This document shows positions 16,553 through 20,770 of a stretch of DNA of 20,770 bases, one piece after another (the stretch's first letter is position 1; every line of letters starts with the position of its first letter). Where the stretch lies: assembly GCA_958421035.1 (NCBI GenBank), contig CATZKS010000021.1, forward strand, positions 1 through 20,770, read 5' to 3'. The notes below the pieces were generated by a model. The model saw only the letters and a list, made by a program, of their open reading frames with translations, had not been told where the DNA came from and ran no database searches. The position numbers and the translations under genes are program-made. The DNA comes from an uncultured Collinsella sp. GTDB lineage: Bacteria > Actinomycetota > Coriobacteriia > Coriobacteriales > Coriobacteriaceae.

Positions 16553-17283
16553 GGAATCTCCCGATACCCGCGCGGCGTGACCATACGGCCGCCTACGCGC
16601 TTCGTGTCCGCGTTGCCGACGAACACGGTGGTGAACATGTCGGCGTCGAGCTCCCCCAGCTCGGAGAGCCTGCACATGCCCGACTGCTGCCCCTCGCGCC
16701 CGATGTTGCGTACCCAGCCGCAGAGCGTGTCGGGGGCCTTCCATTCGAGCATAATCTTCGCCGCGCGCGAGAGCCTGTCGGCGCGCTTTCTGCTGCGCGG
16801 GTTGTACAAACAGATGCAGAAGTCGGCGCTCGCCACGGCGGCGAGCCTGCGCTCGATGACCTCCCACGGCGTGAGCAGGTCGGAGAGCGACATGACCGCG
16901 AAGTCGTGGGCAAGCGGGGCGCCGAGCACCGCCGACCCGCTCTGAGCCGCGGTGGCCCCCGCGATAACTTCCACGTCAACATCGGGGTAGTCCTCCGCAA
17001 GCTCCAGCACGGGGCTCGCCATGCCGTACACGCCCGCGTCACCGCTGCACACGAGCGCCACGGCTTCTCCGCTCTGCGCGCGCGAAAGCGCCAGGCGGCA
17101 CCGTTCGACCTCGTGCATCATCGACGTCGCGAGATGCGCCGCGTCGGGCACGGCGGCGAGCGCGAGCTCCACGTACTTCGTGTACCCCACAACGATGTCG
17201 GCCGCCTCGAGCGCGTGCCGAGCCGCAATCGTCATGCCGTCGGGGCCGCCCGGGCCGATCCCCACCACGAAGAGCTTTCCCAT
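16540..17283 (-). CDS. cbiH: Cobalt-factor III (precorrin-3B) C17-methyltransferase
   Basis: Methylates C17 and drives ring contraction with delta-lactone formation. It is 247 residues, a usual single-domain CbiH/CobJ. The SAM-site motifs are FVVGIGPGGPDGMT (5-18), YTKYVEL (34-40), CSGDAGVYGMA (79-89) and EVIAGATAAQSGSAVLGAPLAHDF; FCICLYNPRSRKR and VGGRMVTPRGY near the C-terminus are diagnostic of the C17 enzyme. The ATG at 17283 is preferred because AGGAG lies five bases upstream; a GTG one codon earlier (17286) would be too close. The ATG shares one base with the cbiG stop. Confidence 0.96.
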   Translation of the reverse strand: MGKLFVVGIGPGGPDGMTIAARHALEAADIVVGYTKYVELALAAVPDAAHLATSMMHEVERCRLALSRAQSGEAVALVCSGDAGVYGMASPVLELAEDYPDVDVEVIAGATAAQSGSAVLGAPLAHDFAVMSLSDLLTPWEVIERRLAAVASADFCICLYNPRSRKRADRLSRAAKIMLEWKAPDTLCGWVRNIGREGQQSGMCRLSELGELDADMFTTVFVGNADTKRVGGRMVTPRGYREIPCER

Positions 17284-18416
17284 CACCGCTCCTTAAACGA
17301 AAGTTCGATAGTTACCTTGGAAAACGCGACGGTCACGCCGCCGTGAGCGAGCTTCGGGAAGATCAGTTTACCCCCGTCCGCGAGCGCCGCGCGCTCGCAC
17401 ACGTTGTCGACCCCCACCGTTGCGCGCACGAAATCAGATGGCGAAACGCTGCCTTCGACCTGCGACAACTCATCTGCGGAATACGTCGCAAGCAGAATAT
17501 TGCGCGCGCGGCAGAAGGCGAGCAGACCCTCCTCGTGCGCCTTCACGTCGATCGTTGCCGCCTTGCGCACGGCCGAAGGCGAGATACCCGCCTGCCCGCA
17601 CGCGAGAAGAAACGCCTCCTCGATCGCTTCGGCGCACGCACCGCGACGGCACCCTATGCCCGCAACGATGCAGGGCACGACAAGGCGAAGCGGCTCGGGC
17701 GCAGGCGCCTGCACCCGCATGCCCGCCGGCATCCCCGTCTCACCGGCGGGCACGACCTCGTCCGTTGTCTCCGCCGCGCGAACGAACGCGCCTGCATTCG
17801 CGCCAGCGAACGGCGACACGACGATATCGGCCCGAGCGCGGTCGGACGCAATGTCTACCCCCTCAGGCGGCTGTCCCGAAATCGGCATGTCGGAATAGAG
17901 TGCCACGCGCCCGCCCGAAAGCAGCCGCGCCGACACTCGCTTGATGGCCTCGGGATTCGAAACGGCGAGCCCCGCACAGCGCGCCCACGTATCCACCGCC
18001 CACACGCCGCGGACGTCGGTCGCCGTGGTGATGACGGGGATGGCCCCTACCGCGCGGGCCACAGTTTGCGCAAGCTCGTTCGCACCGCCCAAATGCCCCG
18101 ACAAAAGCGGGACGGCAAAGCGCCCCGCCTCGTCAATCACCACAACCGCGGAATCGGTTGCCTTCGAAGCGACATGCGGCGCGATCGCCCGCACGGCGAT
18201 GCCCGCCGCGCCCACGAACAGAAGCGCGTCCGACGCTTCCCACGCGAGCGCCGTCCATGCGCGCAGGTCGGCCTTCCCCTCGCCGAACCCGCGCGAAACG
18301 GAAACGTCCCAGCCAGGGTCGTCTTCACCTGTCTGTGCGCAATCGGAAAGCGCGTGTGCGGTGCGCACCGCCAACGCATACCCCCTCTCAGTGAACGCTA
18401 TGCAGGAAACCCTCAT
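17283..18416 (-). CDS. cbiG: Cobalt-precorrin-5A hydrolase
   Basis: Opens the delta-lactone and releases the C20 carbon as acetaldehyde. The protein is 377 residues, typical of full CbiG. The N-terminal domain has ALLFVGAAGIAVRAIAPHV and PLLSGHLGGANELA (103-116), which is diagnostic. A central segment follows (about 140-245). The CbiG_C domain begins VPCIVAGIGCRRGACAEAI and contains SPSAVRKAATIDVKAHEEGL and ATVGVDNVCERAAL. The ATG abuts the stop of the cbiL remnant with no gap. No strong ribosome-binding site precedes it, so it probably depends on coupled translation of the upstream frame, which may be why that short frame remains open. Confidence 0.96.
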   Translation of the reverse strand: MRVSCIAFTERGYALAVRTAHALSDCAQTGEDDPGWDVSVSRGFGEGKADLRAWTALAWEASDALLFVGAAGIAVRAIAPHVASKATDSAVVVIDEAGRFAVPLLSGHLGGANELAQTVARAVGAIPVITTATDVRGVWAVDTWARCAGLAVSNPEAIKRVSARLLSGGRVALYSDMPISGQPPEGVDIASDRARADIVVSPFAGANAGAFVRAAETTDEVVPAGETGMPAGMRVQAPAPEPLRLVVPCIVAGIGCRRGACAEAIEEAFLLACGQAGISPSAVRKAATIDVKAHEEGLLAFCRARNILLATYSADELSQVEGSVSPSDFVRATVGVDNVCERAALADGGKLIFPKLAHGGVTVAFSKVTIELSFKER

Positions 18417-18650
18417 CTAGCGCACCACCATCGTCGAGAAGTAGCTGCCCCGATCGGGCACATCGTCGAGCGAGCGGTACACGCGCTCGCCCGGAAGCCC
18501 ACAGTCCTCTACAAGCTCGGCACCGTCGAAGGCACCCTCCTCGCAAAGGAAGCGCTTCGTGTCCGCAAGCGAGCGGCGCGCCTTCATGACCACCTTCGTC
18601 CCCGGCCAGCCGATTGCACGGCGCACCCCGTACAGCACGCCTTTACTCAT
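18417..18650 (-). pseudogene. cbiL: Internally deleted cobalt-factor II C20-methyltransferase remnant (cbiL)
   Basis: A 77-codon frame occupies the place of cbiL between cbiD and cbiG. The first nine residues, MSKGVLYGV, match the start of CbiL. The rest, from about RRAIGWPGTKVVMK to the end GSYFSTMVVR, resembles its C-terminal domain (the strand-helix VVMKARRSLADTKRFL, then a late YFS-x-x-VV-R ending). CbiL/CobI is normally about 230-240 residues, so roughly 150-160 residues are missing, including the SAM-binding GVGPGDP loop and the GDP loop. The fragment cannot be a working methylase. The reading frame is kept, so coupling from cbiD (8-base overlap) to cbiG (abutting) survives. An assembly collapse or a real deletion would look the same here. 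Confidence 0.75.
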
Positions 18651-19827
18651 AGGTCGCCCCCAATTCCCCGATAACTGCATCGGCGCCCGACGTGCGGAAA
18701 AGCTCGCGGCGCTCGGCGTCGAACACGACCGCGGCGATGTTACATGCGCCCGCCGCGCGACGGCGCAACCTGTCCTCGATTGCCGCAGCGAGCGAGGCGC
18801 GCGCAGCGTCCCACACGCCGGCGGCCTCGATTACCTCGAGCGCCGCCGTGGTCGTGACCGACGACATGATCTCGCACACGGTCTTCGCGCCCGCGCCGGC
18901 CAAGGCCGCGTGGGCGGCCAGAATCTCCGCGCGGCAGTCGGCGGTACGCGAATGGGTGTCCATGATACCGCCAGCGACCTTCACCAACTTGCCGATGTGT
19001 CCCACAAGAAGGACATTGGTAAATCCCTCGCGAACGCAGCAATCAATCGCATCGCCCACGAAGTTGGAGATGAAGACCACCGGCGCACCGTTTAGGTGGA
19101 AATGCCCCGAGATGAACTGCGCGCCGTAGTTGCCGGGCGTGAGCACGACTCCGCGCCTCCCCATAGCCGCATGCTGCCGGATCTCAAGCTCAATGCTGTC
19201 GCGCAAGGCAGCGAGGCTGCGCGGCTCGACGATGCCCGTCGTGCCCAGGATGGAGATGCCGTCCTCTATCCCCAGGTGCGGGTTGAAGGTCTTTTTGGCA
19301 AGGGCAACACCCTCGGGTACCGAAATCGTCACAGCAATATTTCCAGAAAAGCCGTGCGCGGCGCACACCTCACGCACCGCCGAAGTGATCATCGCGCGCG
19401 GCGTCGCGTTGATGGCGGCCGCCCCCACCGGCTGCTCGAGCCCGGGCAACGTCACGCGCCCCACGCCCACGCCGCCATCGACGGAAACTTCCGATTCGCG
19501 CGCGGGCACGCCCTTGCTGCCCGCAACGCCCGTGCCCGACCCCGCATGTTCCACGCGCGCGTACACGAGCACGCCGTCGGTCACATCGGCATCGTCGCCT
19601 GCGTCCTTTTGCACGGCGCACTGGGCGCACCCCTCGCCGATGCATGCATCGACCACGTCCGTCTCGACGGGCAGCCCGCCGGGGGTGACGATCGACACGT
19701 GGCCGACGGGCTTTCGTGACAAGAGCATCTCGCAGGCCGCCTTCGCCGCAAGCGTGGCGCAGCTCCCCGTGGTATAGCCGCAGCGCAGGCGGGTCGTCCC
19801 GGTATATATGTAGTGCTCGAAGGCCAC
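18643..19827 (-). CDS. cbiD: Cobalt-precorrin-5B C1-methyltransferase
   Basis: SAM-dependent C1 methylation of cobalt-precorrin-5B. The protein is 394 residues, usual for CbiD. The signature RLRCGYTTGSCATLAAKAA (13-31) is clear; also seen are VTLPGLEQPVGAAAINATPRAMI, ISVPEGVALAKKTFNPHLGIEDGISILGTTGIVEP in family order, and the block FVGDAIDCCVREGFTNVLLVGHIGKLVKVAGGI. The GTG start lies one base after the cbiF stop and immediately precedes the conserved N-terminus; no nearer ATG exists, and a ribosome-binding site is weak. The stop overlaps the cbiL remnant by eight bases. Confidence 0.96.
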   Translation of the reverse strand: MAFEHYIYTGTTRLRCGYTTGSCATLAAKAACEMLLSRKPVGHVSIVTPGGLPVETDVVDACIGEGCAQCAVQKDAGDDADVTDGVLVYARVEHAGSGTGVAGSKGVPARESEVSVDGGVGVGRVTLPGLEQPVGAAAINATPRAMITSAVREVCAAHGFSGNIAVTISVPEGVALAKKTFNPHLGIEDGISILGTTGIVEPRSLAALRDSIELEIRQHAAMGRRGVVLTPGNYGAQFISGHFHLNGAPVVFISNFVGDAIDCCVREGFTNVLLVGHIGKLVKVAGGIMDTHSRTADCRAEILAAHAALAGAGAKTVCEIMSSVTTTAALEVIEAAGVWDAARASLAAAIEDRLRRRAAGACNIAAVVFDAERRELFRTSGADAVIGELGATYE

Positions 19828-19828
19828 G

Positions 19829-20620
19829 CTAGCTGCTCGCCTTCCGATACCCCGTGGCAAACGAAGGGTCGTAAAGCTTGCTGCGCTCGTAGGACTCCGC
19901 TTGCACGCCGTCGTGCGCAAGCCCGCCGCGAGCTCCGAGCACGCGGCCCACCACCACGAGCGCCGTGCGGTCGATGCCCTCTCGCGCGCCCGCATCGGCG
20001 AGCGTGCCCACTGTGCAGCGCACCACGCGCTCCTCAGGCCAGGTCGCCTTGTACACGAGCGCCGCCGGCTCGTCGGAGCTGCGGCCCGCGGCCAAAAGCT
20101 CGGCGGAAAGCTCGGCGAGCATACCCGAGCTCAGGAAGATGACCATAGTCGAGCCGCTTTCCGCCATGGTGCGCATGCCCTCGCCCGCGGGCATGGGGGT
20201 GCGCCCGGAAAGCCGCGTGATCACGACCGACTGGCTGATTCCCGGCAGCGTGTATTCCTGGCGAAGCGCCGCCGCGGCACCGCAAAAGCTCGACACGCCG
20301 GGCACCACCTCGTAGTCCACGCCGCGCGCGTCGAGTGCGTCCATCTGCTCCTGGATGGCGCCGTACAGGCACGGGTCGCCCGTGTGCAGGCGCACCACTT
20401 CCTCGCCCCGCGCATCCGCCGCGCACATCACGTCGAGCACTTCCTCCAAGGTCATGTGCGCGCTGTCGTAGACGACGCAGGATTCCTTGCACTCGGCGAG
20501 CAGCTCGGGGTTCACAAGGCTCCCCGCCCAAACGACCACGTCGGCCGCGCGCAAAAGACGCGCCCCGCGCAGCGTGATAAGGTCGGCGGCGCCCGAGCCT
20601 GCGCCAACGATATGAATCAT
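19829..20620 (-). CDS. cbiF: Cobalt-precorrin-4 C11-methyltransferase
   Basis: SAM-dependent C11 methylation of cobalt-precorrin-4. From the ATG the protein has 263 residues, typical of CbiF/CobM. Motifs: IHIVGAGSGAADLITLRGARLL (2-23), VVWAGSLVNPELL (29-41), the SAM loop LHTGDPCLYGAIQEQ (79-93) and EVVPGVSSFCGAAAALRQEYTLPG, which is characteristic of the C11 enzyme. AAGG five bases upstream, in a longer GGGAAGGGAAGG run, is the ribosome-binding site. The frame is open further right to 20764, but that part is Arg/Pro/Cys-rich, without similarity to the family. It is the first cobalamin gene visible in the window; the operon promoter may lie beyond the right edge. Confidence 0.96.
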   Translation of the reverse strand: MIHIVGAGSGAADLITLRGARLLRAADVVVWAGSLVNPELLAECKESCVVYDSAHMTLEEVLDVMCAADARGEEVVRLHTGDPCLYGAIQEQMDALDARGVDYEVVPGVSSFCGAAAALRQEYTLPGISQSVVITRLSGRTPMPAGEGMRTMAESGSTMVIFLSSGMLAELSAELLAAGRSSDEPAALVYKATWPEERVVRCTVGTLADAGAREGIDRTALVVVGRVLGARGGLAHDGVQAESYERSKLYDPSFATGYRKASS

Positions 20621-20770
20621 CCGAGCCTTCCCTTCCCGTTTCTCATCGCAACCGTTTACGCCGCCATTCGCGCAGCGGGCAAAACACGGCGCCTGCGGCG
20701 GCAATCGGCGCAAATACGCAGGCAGGAGGCGCAATGCAGCCCGCCCTGGCTTTGACACGTTCACAAGTGC
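20621..20770 (-). promoter_or_regulatory. Leader region of the cobalamin operon; possible fragment of a B12-box-like element
   Basis: These 150 bases precede cbiF on the coding strand. They carry GC-rich complementary segments (GCGCC/GGCGC about 20690-20710) and, near 20737-20752, AGCCAGGGCGGGCTGC, whose first seven bases fit the start of the B12 box (AGYCAGGAGACCTGCC) but whose middle does not. The full riboswitch core is not seen, and most of it would lie beyond the window. No clear -10/-35 pair was found. Confidence 0.25.

Noticed and set aside
15362..16945. 527-codon plus-strand frame opposite cbiET and cbiH
   Set aside because: Arg/His/Ala-rich composition without family motifs; the opposite strand encodes two well-supported enzymes.
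17343..18674. 443-codon plus-strand frame opposite cbiG
   Set aside because: Antisense to a complete CbiG; composition and lack of motifs indicate a shadow frame.
20752..20757. TTGACA on the plus strand near the right edge, a possible -35 of a divergent gene
   Set aside because: The matching -10 would lie at or beyond the window edge, so it cannot be judged.
20621..20764. 48-codon extension of cbiF to the right
   Set aside because: CbiF proteins begin at the MIHIVGAGSG motif, which has its own ATG and ribosome-binding site.
1..20770. CRISPR array, tRNA/rRNA genes, insertion sequences, phage or defence genes
   Set aside because: No regularly spaced repeats, transposase, integrase or RNA-gene-like stretch was seen; nearly all bases are accounted for by the genes listed.

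Overview
The window reads as a chromosomal segment of a high-GC bacterium, most likely a Coriobacteriia-type actinobacterium. That placement is an inference: it rests on the high GC, an L,D-transpeptidase with repeated substrate-binding domains, a Gram-positive MacAB-like exporter and a clostridial/actinobacterial-style anaerobic cobalamin cluster. No rRNA, tRNA, insertion sequence or CRISPR array was seen.

Right-pointing block (1-4839). The 3' part of an L,D-transpeptidase gene is followed by a hairpin-bearing intergenic stretch and then a three-gene MacAB-type ABC exporter: membrane-fusion (HlyD/MacA-like) protein, ATPase, and MacB-like permease. The last two junctions overlap by 1 and 4 bases. 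The membrane-fusion gene appears frameshifted at its very start: the only start with a good ribosome-binding site is one base out of frame with the rest of the protein.

Left-pointing block (4874-20620, read right to left). This is a tightly packed anaerobic (early cobalt insertion) adenosylcobalamin operon of 17 reading frames: cbiF, cbiD, a cbiL remnant, cbiG, cbiH, cbiET, cbiA, cobT, cobU, cobS, a cobU-like/cobC fusion, cbiB, cobD, cbiP, cobO, cbiC, cbiJ. Every junction overlaps, abuts or has a one-base gap, so translation is probably coupled throughout. Together they encode ring methylation, contraction, C1 and side-chain chemistry (CbiF, G, D, H, ET, J, C), a,c- and b,d,e,g-amidation (CbiA, CbiP), cobalt adenosylation (CobO), aminopropanol arm synthesis and attachment (CobD, CbiB) and nucleotide-loop assembly (CobU, CobT, CobS, CobC). 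No cobalt chelatase, uroporphyrinogen III methyltransferase or cobalt transporter is in the window; they would have to lie elsewhere.

The main oddities are: (1) the gene in the cbiL slot keeps only the first ~9 and last ~68 residues of a C20-methyltransferase, in frame, so the de novo pathway should be blocked unless another copy exists; (2) the apparent -1 frameshift at the start of the membrane-fusion gene; (3) a shortened CobU-like domain fused to the alpha-ribazole phosphatase, beside a separate full-length CobU. I did not find a convincingly new kind of system; the window is mostly a well-understood pathway with a few lesions and a fusion worth checking.
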